DNA of 64,000 nucleotides. Origin: Leptobrachium leishanense (taxonomy: Eukaryota; Chordata; Amphibia; Anura; Megophryidae). The translations under genes and the position numbers were made by a program. The stretch spans positions 66,572,637 to 66,636,636 of the forward strand of contig CM019067.1 of assembly GCA_009667805.1 (NCBI GenBank), read 5' to 3'. The stretch's first letter is position 1. Each line of letters begins with the position of its first letter. Shown here piece by piece: positions 45,508-56,626 of the stretch. The notes below the pieces were generated by a model. That model did not search any database. It was not told the DNA's origin and worked only from the letters and a program-made list of their open reading frames with translations.

Positions 45508-47094
45508 TACTGCCAAAAAGCACCCCAAAATATGTTCAGCAACATCTTCTGAGTAAATTGATACCACCCAGTATAGGTATGTCGGGTCATTTGGGGGCTA
45601 AAAGGCCTTATTTGGGGGGTGCGCATTTCAGTTTTCCAACTTGGAATTTTCACATTTCGTCATCATGCACCCATGTCCTATTTGGGACATTTTTGAAGCC
45701 GGCCAAAGTAATTTACCCCCATCAAACCATATATTTTTAGAAAGGGCACACCCTAGGGTGCTTCAAAGAGTTGTATTTTAACACTTTCCATGCACTAGCT
45801 CTATGTCAAACTTTCAGGTAGTCACTTTTTGTGTTATTTTTTCACACACATTGTACTTTAGGCATGAATTGTCAAATCCAGTTATGGGTTACTGCCAAAA
45901 AACACCCCAAAATATGTTCAGCAACATCTTCTGAGTAATTGATACTACCCATGTATAGGTATGTCGGGTCATTTGGGGGCTAATAGGCCTTATTTGGGGG
46001 GTGCGCATTTCAGTTTTCCAACTTGGAATTTTCACATTTCGTCATCATGCACCCATGTCCTATTTGGGACATTTTTGAAGCCGGCCAAAGTAATTTACCC
46101 CCATCAAACCATATATTTTTAGAAAGGCACACCCTAGGGTGCTTCAAAGAGTTGTATTTTAACACTTTCCATGCACTAGCTCTATGTCAAACTTTCAGGT
46201 AGTCACTTTTTGTGTTATTTTTTCACACACATTGTACTTTAGGCATGAATTGTCAAATCCAGTTATGGGTTACTGCCAAAAAACACCCCAAAATATGTTC
46301 AGCAACATCTTCTGAGTAAATTGATACCACCCATGTATAGGTATGTCGGGTCATTTGGGGGCTAATAGGCCTTATTTGGGGGGTGCGCATTTCAGTTTTC
46401 CAACTTGGAATTTTCACATTTCGTCATCATGCACCCATGTCCTATTTGGGACATTTTTGAAGCCGGCCAAAGTAATTTACCCCCATCAAACCATATATTT
46501 TTAGAAAGGGCACACCCTAGGGTGCTTCAAAGAGTTATTTTAACACTTTCCATGCACTAGCTCTATGTCAAACTTTCAGGTAGTCACTTTTTGTGTTATT
46601 TTTTCACACACATTGTACTTTAGGCATGAATTGTCAAATCCAGTTATGGGTTACTGCCAAAAAACACCCCAAAATATGTTCAGCAACATCTTCTGAGTAA
46701 ATTGATACCACCCATGTATAGGTATGTCGGGTCATTTGGGGGCTAATAGGCCTTATTTGGGGGGTGCGCATTTCAGTTTTCCAACTTGGAATTTTCACAT
46801 TTCGTCATCATGCACCCATGTCCTATTTGGGACATTTTTGAAGCCGGCCAAAGTTTAACCCCCATCAAACCATATATTTTTAGAAAGGGCACACCCTAGG
46901 GTGCTTCAAAGAGTTGTATTTTAACACTTTCCATGCACTAGCTCTATGTCAAACTTTCAGGTAGTCACTTTTTGTGTTATTTTTTCACACACATTGTACT
47001 TTAGGCATGAATTGTCAAATCCAGTTATGGGTTACTGCCAAAAAACACCCCAAAATATGTTCAGCAACATCTTCTGAGTAAATTGATACCACCC
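45508..47094. repeat. 381-bp tandem array inside the piggyBac element
   Basis: The phrase TTACTGCCAAAAAGCACCCC or its AAAAAACACCCC form starts units at 45508, 45889, 46270, 46652 and 47032 (spacings 381, 381, 382, 380). Units are nearly identical, with small changes such as loss of GT at 46533 and GTTTAACC for GTAATTTACC at 46853. They are non-coding and contain TCTTCTGAGTA and CCCATGTATAGGTATG. Confidence 0.95.
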
Positions 47095-48290
47095 ATATAT
47101 AGATTTGTTCTGTTGTTTTGGGTGCTACGCCAATCTTTGACATGTGCTTGTCAATTTTCTAATTTGACATACAGTATCTTCTTTGCTTATCTTCTTTTTA
47201 GGGGCCTTTTTACATACCCCAGTTTTATGAACGTGCATATATTTGGTAAGCTAACACCCCAAAGTATTGTAAATGGAGTTTTATATGCTATGGATGCATC
47301 CGTTTGCTCCAAACAAATTGGATACAGTTTGGTGGTCATTTTTCATTTTTCACACCCACATCAGTTTTGGACTGTGATTTAGGAGACACTGTTGTTTGTT
47401 ACTGCATGAAAACTCTCCAGGTTGTTTTCTGCAAGGTCTCCTGAGTACACCCATGCCCCCCATGCATAGGTTTGCCAGGATTTTGGGAAGGTTCAAATAC
47501 AATTTTTATGACTTTGTCATTGGAGTTGAAATTGAGATTATTTCTTCAACTAGGCCTATCTTTGGTTTTGGGTCTACCGCATACCCCAGTTTGAATTATT
47601 GCCAGAAAATTGTTTATATTTGTTATGTTGGCACCCAAGGTATTGCATATGGAGTGCTTTGATGCCATGGATGCAACGGTTGTAGCCCAAAACATTTGAG
47701 AAGGTGTGTGGTGTAATTTTTCAATTTTCAGATTTTTACGCCCACAGTAGTTTTGGACTGTGATTTAGGAGACACTGTTGTTTGTTACTGCATGAAAACT
47801 CTCCAGGTTGTTTTCTGCAAGATCTCCTGAGTACACCCATGCCCCCATGCATAGGTTTGCCAGGATTTTGGGAAGGTTCAAATACAATTTTTATGACTTT
47901 GTCATTGGAGTTGAAATTGAGATTATTTCTTCAGCTAGGCCTATCTTTGGTTTTGGGTCTACCGCCTACCCCAGTTTGAATTATTGCCAGAAAATTGTTT
48001 ATATTTGTTATGTTGACACCCTAAGGTATTGCATATGGAGTGCTTTGATGACATGGATGCAACGGTTTTAGCCCAAAACATTTGAGAAGGTGTGTGGTGT
48101 AATTTTTCAATTTTCAGATTGTTACGCCCACAGTAGTTTTGGACTGTGATTTAGGAGACACTGTTGTTTGTTACTGCATGAAAACTCTCCAGGTTGTTTT
48201 CTGCAAGATCTCCTGAGTACAACCATGCCCCCCATGCATAGGTGTGCAAAGATTTTGGCAAAATACAGCACCAATTGTAGAACATAAAAA
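47095..48290. repeat. Diverged 384-bp tandem array
   Basis: TTTGGACTGTGATTTAGGAG starts units at about 47367, 47751 and 48137. Each contains GAAAACTCTCCAGGTTG and TCTCCTGAGTAC.ACCCATG. The position of TCC/TCTGAGTA and ATGCATAGGT relative to the unit matches the 381-bp array, so both arrays descend from one unit. Confidence 0.88.
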
Positions 48291-48969
48291 TGTACGAATA
48301 AAATGTAAAAGTCTGGTGCCTGTCAAACTGGGGATGCTCTCTAGGGGGCACAGGCTGTTGTCACTGAAGTGCATGAAACGCAAAATGTTTTCATACCTTC
48401 TACGTGACATTGATTGGGGGTAAATGGGGGTAGAGCAGATGGGGCTCCTGCTCCAGTAGGAGCGAATTGAGGGCTTCTTTATGATGCCCTCAGCATAGTA
48501 AGTGCCCAGAATTTCAGAAATTCTGGCACATCTAGCGGGGTCCATTGCTGCCTTGCCAAGTAGGAGTCTGGCTTCGCAGCACAATGCTGATGGGCATACA
48601 GATTTGATTGGGCCACGATGTGCCCAACAAATCATCCCCCATAAACACCTGCAAAAACTGTGTGGCGGTAAATCCTGCAACATCAATATTGATGCCAGGA
48701 TTTGCCGTGAAAGGAGGGATATCTGGCCTCTGGCGATGAGGCACTACCCACTCCTCAGCTGGAGCTGTGCGTCTCCTGCTGGCAGGTGGTGACCCAGGAT
48801 CTGCATCAGAAACATCACTAGATACATCAGCCAGCGTAGATAATGTATCTAGCGATGTCTCTGAGCAGTTATCGGGGTCGAAATGAGGGTCTGAGTCTGA
48901 CGCAGATGCCTCAGATTCTGACGCCAGGATGGCATATGCCTCCTCGGCGCTGTACACCCTCTCAGACAT
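48290..48969 (-). pseudogene. Truncated piggyBac transposase N-terminus
   Basis: From ATG at 48967-48969: MSERVYSAEEAYAILASESE, an acidic Ser/Asp-rich stretch, then DIPPFTANPGINIDV, the entry to the piggyBac fold, and FLQVFMGDDLL. After a frameshift near 48600 another frame gives ARISEILG, IIKKPSIRSYWS, STPIYPQSMSRRRYENILRF and MHFSDNS, the conserved block before the catalytic region. Homology stops near 48290, where the tandem array starts. The catalytic Asp residues and the Cys-rich C-terminus are missing. It resembles Uribo-type frog piggyBac proteins in the opening YSAEEA motif. Confidence 0.9.
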
Positions 48970-49409
48970 TATATATAATAGATTATAAAATTTTATAATT
49001 ATTATATATATATAAGCGGATTGTTGGTTCTTAGAAGAACCGTTGGGTTTCACAAGAAAATACAAATAAACACCTAAATCTCTCTAAATCCCTCTAAACC
49101 TGCCTCAATTCTTCTAAATCTCCCTAAAATCTCTCTAAATCTGCCTCAATTTTTCTAATCTCACTAAATCTCACTAAAATCTCTAACCTGTCAAATCTGA
49201 TCTCTCTCTCTCGCTCACCAAAACACAAGTGAGGAGAGGGAGGGAGAATCACAGAGGTCAGAGCCAATATTTACAAAATATTGACCTGACCTGACAAATT
49301 AGAAATTTTATTTTGATTTTTTCTAACTTCTGATTGGATGTTGCTAGCCTGCCTCTCTGAGGCAGGCTAGGAACATCCCACTCAGCCCCAAGATGACCCT
49401 GCCCTTAGA

Positions 49410-49631
49410 ACCCTAACCCTAGCCCTAGCCCTACCCCTAACCCTACCCCTAACCCTACCCCTAACCCTACCCCTAACCCTACCCCTAACCCTAACCCTAC
49501 CCCTAACCCTAACCCTACCCCTACCCCTACCCCTAACCCTACCCCTAACCCTAACCCTAACCCTAACCCTACCCCTACCCCTACCCCTAACCCTACCCTA
49601 ACCCTAACCCTACCCCTAACCCTACCCCTAA
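49410..49631. repeat. Telomere-like array (CCCTAA/CCCTAC)n
   Basis: About 220 bp of CCCTAA units mixed with CCCTAC and a few CCCTAG units, inside the piggyBac element between the transposase and the hairpin end. It is an interstitial telomere-like sequence carried by a transposon. Confidence 0.93.
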
Positions 49632-49707
49632 CGTCAGTTTATTTTATTTATTATTTTTATTTTACTTTTTATTTTACTTTTTTACACTTTTTTTTTACAC
49701 TTTTTTT

Positions 49708-50220
49708 ACTCTGCTGGGTGCCTTGATCCCTCGAGGCACCCTGCAGAGCACCTGATCACTGATGTGATCGTTTTTGTACTGAGTGCCACTATACCTCGTG
49801 GCACTCAGTACTTCCTGCCGCTACCGGAAGTGATCGCTCGGGGGGAGCGATCACGGACGGACCGGCGGCAGGTAAGCATATTGCAAGGATGCCTCGATGT
49901 CGAGGCATCCTTGTAATATACTCAGAGCAGCTGGAAGCGATACCGATCGCTTCCAGCGCTCTCTAGAAGTGCCGGGCACCTCTCCGGTGAAACCGGATGT
50001 TGATCGCTCCCGGGGAGCGATCACATGGTGCCCCGGCACTTCTAACCGCCATTGCACGGCTGCCTGGACTCCCAGGCAGCCTGCAATGGCGTTTGAGCTG
50101 CTGGAAGCGATCCGATCGCTTCCAGCGCTCAAAAAACGGCAGGACGTACCATGTACGTCAGCGGGTCTAAGAGAGACCCGCTGCAATGACGTACATGGTA
50201 CGTCCTCGGTCCTTAAGGGG
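49708..50220. repeat. Chain of about ten hairpins at the right end of the piggyBac element
   Basis: Successive inverted pairs: GGGTGCC/GGCACCC, GATCACTGATGTGATC, GTACTGAGTGCCAC/GTGGCACTCAGTAC, GTGATCGCTC/GAGCGATCAC, AGGATGCCTCG/CGAGGCATCCT, GCTGGAAGCGAT/ATCGCTTCCAGC, AGAAGTGCCGGG/CCCGGCACTTCT, GCCATTGCA/TGCAATGGC, GAGCTGCTGGAAGCGAT with its inverse, and AGGACGTACCATGTACGTCA with its inverse. The last runs into the terminal repeat. The left end of the element has nothing comparable. Confidence 0.88.
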
Positions 50221-50746
50221 TTAAGAAGGGAAAGTTTGATTTATGATTATTATTCTGTCCCATTACCTTTGGTCCCTTAACAAGTGGCAGGCACATCTGC
50301 AAACTGCTGTAAGTCCTACACCGTTCACCTGAGTTGGATGTACATACCCTCAGATTTAAGCTGACAGTCTGAAGTTAAAGCACATTGTGTTTGTTTCATT
50401 CCAACTCCATTGTGGTGGTGTATAGAGCCAAAGATGTTAGAATTGTGTTGATGTCCCAATATTTCTGGACCTGACTGTATATATATATATATAGCCCCCA
50501 ACAATATCTGCAAAGTTGGGAAGATTGTAACCCACCAGATACCCTTATAATATGTTGGCGTAGTAATGGTCAAAAAAAAGGAGTGTATATATCGACTGTC
50601 AAAAGGTGCTTGGAAATATACCAACCATACGAGGATATAATATCATTTGCAATGCCAGAATTTTGCATCAGAAAATTCACTCAATAAAGGAGGAAACTTT
50701 ATGGAAGGAGTAGGGGTTAATTGCCCACAGTCAGAGAAATATATAT

Positions 50747-52818
50747 ATGTACAAAAACGGCATACATGATGTTAAAAACATCACAAAAACAACACAAAAA
50801 CTAGTTCCCAGAGGCTTAAGACCAGATATTTCTCTCCCTAATAAAGTTGTAAAAGATGAACATATTGAGGAATGGAATGCATTACTACTGGAATGTTCGT
50901 TCAAACTTATGAATTTTTTTGGTCGCCTAGAAAAAGAATACCTTGAAACTATTAATAAAAATATATCAAATGACATTGGCGTATTAGAACAATTCAAAAC
51001 TGATCCACAATATAATCATATGGAGATTCGACTCCAAAAAAATCTAGATAATTACAAGAAAATGATTTAAGAAAAAAAGCATTTTAAATTTCAGCGAGAC
51101 CTAAATGATTTTAAGACCAAAAACATTTTCAAAATCCAAAATAAATCTAGACGCCGTCAAACATCTAATTACAGTTATAATCGTGAAAGAACCTCTACAA
51201 CTGAGGGGGAGTCCTCCTTCGATGATAGCGAAGGAGAAAGATCTAATACCAATGCCATACATTTACGTAGTGAACATACTAAAGGTATATTACGTAATTC
51301 TAACAGACGGGATTCTTTTTTGGAGGAAGGATGGAAAACAGACCCTCCACCGGAGGAACGCCTAAGAGACCGTCAAAAATGGGGATACAGGGGTGGACGG
51401 AGAAACAGCTATGCAACCAGAAGACGGTAGTTCAAAATAACTCTCTTCATTCCATCATTAATTTATCCAAATTTGATCTCACCACTAAACATATTAGTGT
51501 ATTGAGAAAAGGTCTTTCCTTTGTGCCGACCCCTCATTTCAATAGATTTAACTGGATTAAAAATCTTAACATCTTCGCACGTAAATTGGCTTTACATGTA
51601 TTTACGGATAAAAAACAAGAAAGAGATGCGAAAGAGTGTGGTCTGTCTCAGGAGGATTACCAACATTTACAGACTTTGACATCACTTTTAGATCAATGCC
51701 CTCCAGATGCCCTAAATATAGAAAAGAAATTTAAATCTAAGACCAGATTCACTCCTCCTTTCTCTGAATATTCAAACATTGAGGGTTTTGTTAAACTGGT
51801 CACTAATGAAATCGAATCTATATAAAATAGGGATCTTGAGTGGGATTCTAATCTCTCAATATCTGAACAAAAAGCATTAAAGGAGTTATGCAGCATCCAG
51901 AATGTGGTTATTAAACAATCAGACAAGGAAGGCAACCTTGTCCTTATGGATACAGAAAATTACATAACTATGTGCATGTATCATCTACAGGATCAAGGAG
52001 GTTATAGAGTCTTGGAAAAAGATCCGACCCTCTCTTTTTCCAGAGAGCTAGACCTAATCCTACAGACTGGAGTGACATCAGGTTTATTATCAGATGATAA
52101 TTTTAAATTTCTGCTTCCGACATTACCAACAATTCCCACACTATATTGTTTACCAAAGGTACATAATCACAAACGTCCCCTCCTGGCCGTCCAATTATCT
52201 CTGTCAATGATTCCCTCACTGAACGAATTAGTCAATTCATTGACTGCTATTTGCGTCCTTTGGTTGAAGTGACACCCTCGTATGTAAGAGACACACAGCA
52301 TGTATTATCAAAACTTTCAAATGTATCTATTCCTTCGGGTACTATATTAGTCAGTTTTGACGTGGTCTCACTTTATAATAACATTCCCCATGATGTGGGT
52401 CTAAGGGCCACGCAATTCTTTCTGGAAGGCAAATATTCACCTATGGAAGTTGAGTTTGTGCTGCTACTACTGGAATTTCTGTTACATCACAATTATTTTG
52501 TTTTCAATGGTAAATTCTATATACAAACTCGGGGCATAGCTATGGGAACATGCTGTGCCCCAAATTATGTCAACCTCTACCTGGCGTGGTGGGAGAAACT
52601 ATATGTGTTCATCTATGAGAAATCGAAATCAACAGTTCACATTGTGAAATGGATGAGATACATTGACGACATTCTGATACTCTGGCATGGATCTCTAGAG
52701 GATCTAAATGAATTCTTTCGGAGTCTAAATATGAATGACATTGGCCTTCAGCTAACCCATGTCATAGGTGGAACTAAAATTGAGTTTCTGGACTTATTAG
52801 TTACTAGTTGTAAAGCCT
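50747..52818 (+). pseudogene. PLE reverse transcriptase, first part
   Basis: Pieces in several frames read in order: an N-terminal region (MYKNGIHDVKNITKTT to 51070), 51331-51825 (LSFVPTPHFNRFNWIKNLN), 51904-52170 (VVIKQSDKEGNLVLMD, LYCLPKVH) and, after a frameshift near 52170-52185, GRPIISVNDSLTERISQFID, FDVVSLYNNIPH (motif A), IQTRGIAMGTCCAPNYVNLY (motif B) and MRYIDDILI with the catalytic YIDD at 52659-52670. It ends EFLDLL near 52800, where foreign sequence begins. The order and LPKVHK/GRPI motifs fit Penelope-type RTs. At least two frameshifts and the insertion disable it. Confidence 0.92.
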
Positions 52819-52837
52819 GCCCAGAGGGCAGTCTATT

Positions 52838-53645
52838 GTGGATATACTGCCCCTGCTCATGTATACTGCCCCAGCTCGTGGATACTGCCCCAGCTCGTGG
52901 ATATTGCCCCAGCACGTGGATACTGCCCCAGCACGTGGATATTGCCCCAGCACGTGGATATTGCCCCAGCACGTGGATACTGCCCCAGCACGTGGATACT
53001 GCCCCAGAACGTGGATACTGCACCAGCACGTGGATACTGCCCCAGCACGTGGATATTGCCCCAGCACGTGGATATTGCCGCAGCACGTGGATACTGCCCC
53101 AGCTCGTGGATACTGCCCTAGCACGTGGATATTGCCCCAGCTCGTGGATACTGCCCCAGCTCGTGGATACTGCCCTAGCACGTGGATATTGCCCCAGCAC
53201 GTGGATGGATACTGCCCCAGCACGTGGATATTGCCCCAGCTCGTGGATATTGCCCCAGCACGTGGATACTGCCCCAGCACGTGGATACTGCCCCAGCACG
53301 TGGATATTGCCCCAGCACGTGGATACTGCCCCAGCACGTGGATACTGCCCCAGCACGTGGATACTGCCCCAGCACGTGGATGGATACTGCCCCAGCACGT
53401 GGATACTGCCCCAGCTCGTGGATACTGCCCAAGCACGTGGATACTGCCCCAGCTCGTGGATACTGCCCAAGCTCGTGGATACTGCCCAAGCACGTGGATA
53501 TTGGCCCAGCTCGTGGATATGGCCCCCCCGCTCGTGGATATGGCCCCCCGCTCGTGGATATGGCCCCCCGCTCGTGGATATGGCCCCCCCGCTCGTGGAT
53601 ATGGCCCCCCGCTCGTGGATATGGCCCCCCCGCTCGTGGATATAC
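52838..53645. repeat. 19-bp satellite
   Basis: The unit is GTGGATACTGCCCCAGCAC, with starts at 52935, 52954 and 52973, and ATT and CTC variants. Near 53517 it changes to an 18-20-bp unit with ATGGCCCCCC. GGATGGATACT marks three 4-bp insertions (about 53200 and 53380). Because the unit has no stop codon in any frame, long open frames cross it in all directions. One continues the PLE RT frame. None is a gene. Confidence 0.95.
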
Positions 53646-53858
53646 TCACCTACATCGGCCCTCCAGCGATGGCGGTCCCGCGTCCCGCTCCAGCGTCCTC
53701 TCTCGCTCCGTTGGTCGCCGGGATGACGTCACGAAAGCCTTTGACCGGGGTCAAAGGCTTTCGTGACGTCATTCCGGCGAACAACGGAGCGAGAGAGGAC
53801 GCTGGAAGCGGGACCGCCATCGCTGGAGGAGCTAAGGGCCGATGTAGGTGAGTATGTG
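53646..53858. repeat. Perfect 210-bp palindrome, type A
   Basis: TACTCACCTACATCGGCC faces GGCCGATGTAGGTGAGTA. The arms meet at CCTTTGACCGGGGTCAAAGG near 53747. CATCGCTGG and GATGACGTCACGAAAGC with inverse copies are inside. A second type A palindrome is at 54550-54765, centred near 54655. Confidence 0.93.
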
Positions 53859-54549
53859 TAGGCAACATCCCCCTACATTGGCCCGGAGCCTCAGCGGTGG
53901 CTGTCGTAGGCTGCTCGGCCGGCCTCCAGGCTTAGGCGAGCCCCCGGCTCGGCTGGGCCTGTAGGCCCAAGCCAAGCCGGGGGCTCGCCTGAGCCTGGAG
54001 GCCGGCCGAGCAGCCTGCGACAGCCGGAGGACAGTCACCGCTGGAGCTCAGGGCTAATGTAGGTGAGTATGTGCTCTCCACACCCACCCTGCTTACTCGG
54101 CCGGTATCCAAGCTTAGGCGAGCCCCCGGCTTGGGCCTAGAGGCCCAGCAGAGCCGGGGACTCGCCTGAGCATGGAGGCCGGTCGAGTTGCATGCTCGGC
54201 CGTCCTCCAGGCTCAGGTGAGTCCCTGGCTCGGCTGGGCCTCTAGGCCCAAGCCAAGCCGGGGGCTCGCCTGAGCCTGGATGCCGACCAAGCTTAGGCGA
54301 GCCCCTGGCTTGGCGTGGCCTAGAGGCCCAGCCGAGCCGGGGACTCGCCTGAGCCTGGAGGACGCCCGAGCATGCAACTCGACCGGCCTCCATGCTCAGG
54401 CGAGTCCCCGGCTCGGCAGGGCCTCTAGGCCCAAGCCAAGCCGGGGGCTCGCCTAAGCTTGGATACCGGCCGAGCAAGCAGGTGTGTGTGTGTGTGTAGA
54501 GCACATACTCACCTACATCGGCCTCGAGTCCTCCACCGGTTCCACACAT
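53859..54549. repeat. Palindromes of type B, diverged
   Basis: Inverted segments such as GGCTTAGGCGAGCCCCCGGC and GCCGGGGGCTCGCCTGAGCC repeat around centres near 53966, 54147, 54255, 54330 and 54430. They share the TAGGCGAG.CCCCGGCTCGG motif with the regular array to the right. Confidence 0.85.
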
Positions 54550-54765
54550 ACTCACCGACATCGGCCCTTAGCTCCTCCAGCGATGGCGGTCCCGCTTGCA
54601 GCATCCTCTCTCCGTTGCTCGCCAGGATGACGTCACGAAAGCCTTTGACCCCCCGGGGTCAAAGGCTTTCGTGACGTCATTCCGGCGAGCAACGGAGAGA
54701 GGATGCTGCAAGCGGGACCGCCATCGCTGGAGGAGCTAAGGGCCGATGTCGGTGAGTATGTGTTA
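54550..54765. repeat. Perfect palindrome, type A, second copy
   Basis: ACATCGGCCCTTAGCTCCTC faces GAGGAGCTAAGGGCCGATGT. Centre CCTTTGACCCCCCGGGGTCA near 54655. It closely matches 53646-53858. Confidence 0.92.
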
Positions 54766-56455
54766 GGCAACATCGGCCCTGAGCTCCAGCGGTGACCTCC
54801 TCCGGCCGAGCAGGCTGCTCGGCCGGCCTCTACGCTTAGGCGAGTCCCCGGCTCGGCTGGGCCTGTAGGCCCAAGCCAAGCCGGGGGCTCGCCTAAGCCT
54901 AGAGGCCCGCCGAGCAGCCAGCGGCAGCTGGAGGAGGTCTCCGCTGGAGCTCAGGGCCGATTTTGGGGTGTATTTTTTGGGAACGTCGGCCCCGATCCTC
55001 CAGCGGTGACCTTCTCCGGCTGCCGCTGGCTGCTCGGCGGGCCTCTAGGCTTAGGCGAGTCCCCGGCTCGGCTGGGCCTGTAGGCCCAAACCGAGCCGGG
55101 GCTCGCCTAAGCCTAGAGGCCCGCCGAGCAGCCAGCGGCAGCCGGAGGAGGTCTCCGCTGGAGCTCAGGGCCGATTTTGGGGTGTGTTTGTTTGGGAACT
55201 TCGGCCCCGATCCTCCAGCGGTGACCTTCTCCGGCTGCTGCTGGCTGCTCGGCGGGCCTCTAGGCTTAGGCGAGTCCCCGGCTCGGCTGGGCCTGTAGGC
55301 CCAAACCGAGCCGGGGGCTCGCCTAAGCCTAGAGGGCCGCCGAGCAGCCAGCGGCAGCCGGAGGAGGTCTCCGCTGGAGCTCAGGGCCGATTTTGGGGTG
55401 TATGTTTTGGGAACTTCGGCCCCGATCCTCCAGCGGTGACCTTCTCCGGCTGCCGCTGGCTGCTCGGCGGGCCTCTAGGCTTAGGCGAGTCCCCGGCTCG
55501 GCTGGGCCTGTAGGCCCAAACCGAGCCGGGGCTCGCCTAAGCCTAGAGGCCCGCCGAGCAGCCAGCGGCAGCCGGAGGAGGTCTCCGCTGGAGCTCAGGG
55601 CCGATTTTGGGGTGTATTTGTTGGGAACTTCGGCCCTGATCCTCCAGCGGTGACCTTCTCCGGCTGCCGCGCTGCTCGGCGGGCCTCTAGGCTTAGGCGA
55701 GTCCCCGGCTCAGCTGGGCCTGTAGGCCCAAACCGAGCCGGGGCTCGCCTAAGCCTAGAGCCCGCCGAGCAGCCAGCGGCAGCCGGAGGAGGTCTCCGCT
55801 GGAGCTCAGGGCCGATTTTGGGGTGTGTTTGTTTGGGAACTTCGGCCCCGATCCTCCAGCGGTGACCTTCTCCGGCTGCTGCTGGCTGCTCGGCGGGCCT
55901 CTAGGCTTAGGCGAGTCCCCGGCTCAGCTGGCCTGTAGCCCAAACCGAGCCGGGGGCTCGCCTAAGCCTAGAGGCCCGCCGAGCAGCCAGCGGCAGCCGG
56001 AGGAGGTCTCCGCTGGAGCTCAGGGCCGATTTTGGGGTGTGTTTGTTTGGGAACTTCGGCCCCGATCCTCCAGCGGTGACCTTCTCCGGCTGCTGCTGGC
56101 TGCTCGGCGGCCTCTAGGCTTAGGCGAGTCCCCGGCTCGGCTGGGCCTGTAGCCCCAAACCGAGCCGGGGGCTCGCCTAAGCCTAGAGGGCCGCCGAGCA
56201 GCCAGCGGCAGCCGGAGGAGGTCTCCGCTGGAGCTCAGGGCCGATTTTGGGGTGTATTGTTTGGGAACTTCGGCCCCGATCCTCCAGCGGTGACCTTCTC
56301 CGGCTGCCGCTGGCTGCTCGGCGGGCCTCTAGGCTTAGGCGAGTCCCCGGCTCGGCTGGGCCTGTAGGCCCAAACCGAGCCGGGGCTCGCCTAAGCCTGG
56401 AGGCCCGCCGGCAGCCGGAGGACGGTCACCGCTGGAGGATCGGGGCATCTGGCCG
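54766..56455. repeat. Array of 215-bp palindromic units
   Basis: The phrase TTTTGGGGTGT recurs at about 54962, 55176, 55391, 55605, 55816, 56031 and 56246 (spacing 211-215). Each unit is itself an inverted repeat: CCTCCAGCGGTGACCTTCTC and CTAGGCTTAGGCGAGTCCC on the left, and GGGGCTCGCCTAAGCCTAG and GGTCTCCGCTGGAGCTCAGG on the right, around CTGGGCCTGTAGGCCCA. Between units are single-base changes and small deletions. Long open frames across it arise from the repeat. Confidence 0.95.
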
Positions 56456-56626
56456 TGTAAACACACGGGTAGCTGCGCGCGGCTCGTGCCGTTTTTTTTT
56501 TTTTTTTCACGCGGCCGGCACGCGCAGCTACCTGTGTGTTCTAACGGCCGCTTTCAAATGTCCGTCGCGCATGCGCAGTAGGGTTTTGGCGACGGACAGT
56601 TTTTAGCTTATCCTTTTATAGTATAG

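Larger units (their letters stand above)
44883..50220 (-). mobile_element. TTAA element (piggyBac type) with internal arrays
   Basis: TTAA at 44879-44882 and 50221-50224. Ends CCCCTTAGTGACCG and the inverse of CCCCTTAAGGACCG. Order inside: AT-rich left part, a 381-bp tandem array (45508-47094), a diverged 384-bp array (47095-48290), a truncated piggyBac transposase on the minus strand (48969-48290), TA-rich spacer, telomere-like repeats (49410-49631) and a hairpin chain (49708-50220). Insertion occurred into the TTAA formed by the last codon and stop of the Tc1 transposase. Confidence 0.92.
43579..50477 (+). mobile_element. Tc1 transposon inserted in the PLE end
   Basis: CAGTCAGGTCCAGAAATA at the left and TATTTCTGGACCTGACTG at the right, flanked by TA (43577-43578 and 50478-50479). 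The right end has about 130 bp (roughly 50350-50460) that the left end lacks, so the left inverted repeat carries a deletion. 5.3 kb of its length is a TTAA element inserted inside it. Confidence 0.95.
52820..56625. mobile_element. 3.8-kb GC-rich insertion in the PLE RT gene
   Basis: It separates EFLDLLVTS from DDTHITTKLHRKPTAANN, which are adjacent in PLE reverse transcriptases. It contains a 19-bp satellite, an array of palindromes and, at the right, hairpins ending with GTCCGTCGC...GCGACGGAC (56560-56598) and TTTAGCTTATCCTTTTATAG. I could not define target duplications or inverted ends. A 3' hairpin near the end would suit a Helitron, but the terminal CTRR is not clear. The mechanism of insertion is open. 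Confidence 0.7.

Noticed and set aside
45508..48290. CRISPR-like array because of regular spacing
   Set aside because: Repeats are 380 bp and continuous without distinct spacers, in a eukaryotic transposon.
44883..50220. Intact autonomous piggyBac element
   Set aside because: The transposase lacks its catalytic domain and C-terminus and carries a frameshift, although the element ends are good.
52251..53726. A 491-codon open frame joining RT and satellite
   Set aside because: Only the first 190 codons are RT. The rest is the 19-bp satellite, which is open in all frames. The first codon is TTG within an RT frame that continues upstream.
54963..56606. Several Arg/Gly/Pro-rich open frames of 86-119 codons
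   Set aside because: They repeat every 215 bp with the palindrome array, occur in step with it and lack any domain. They are products of GC-rich repeat sequence.
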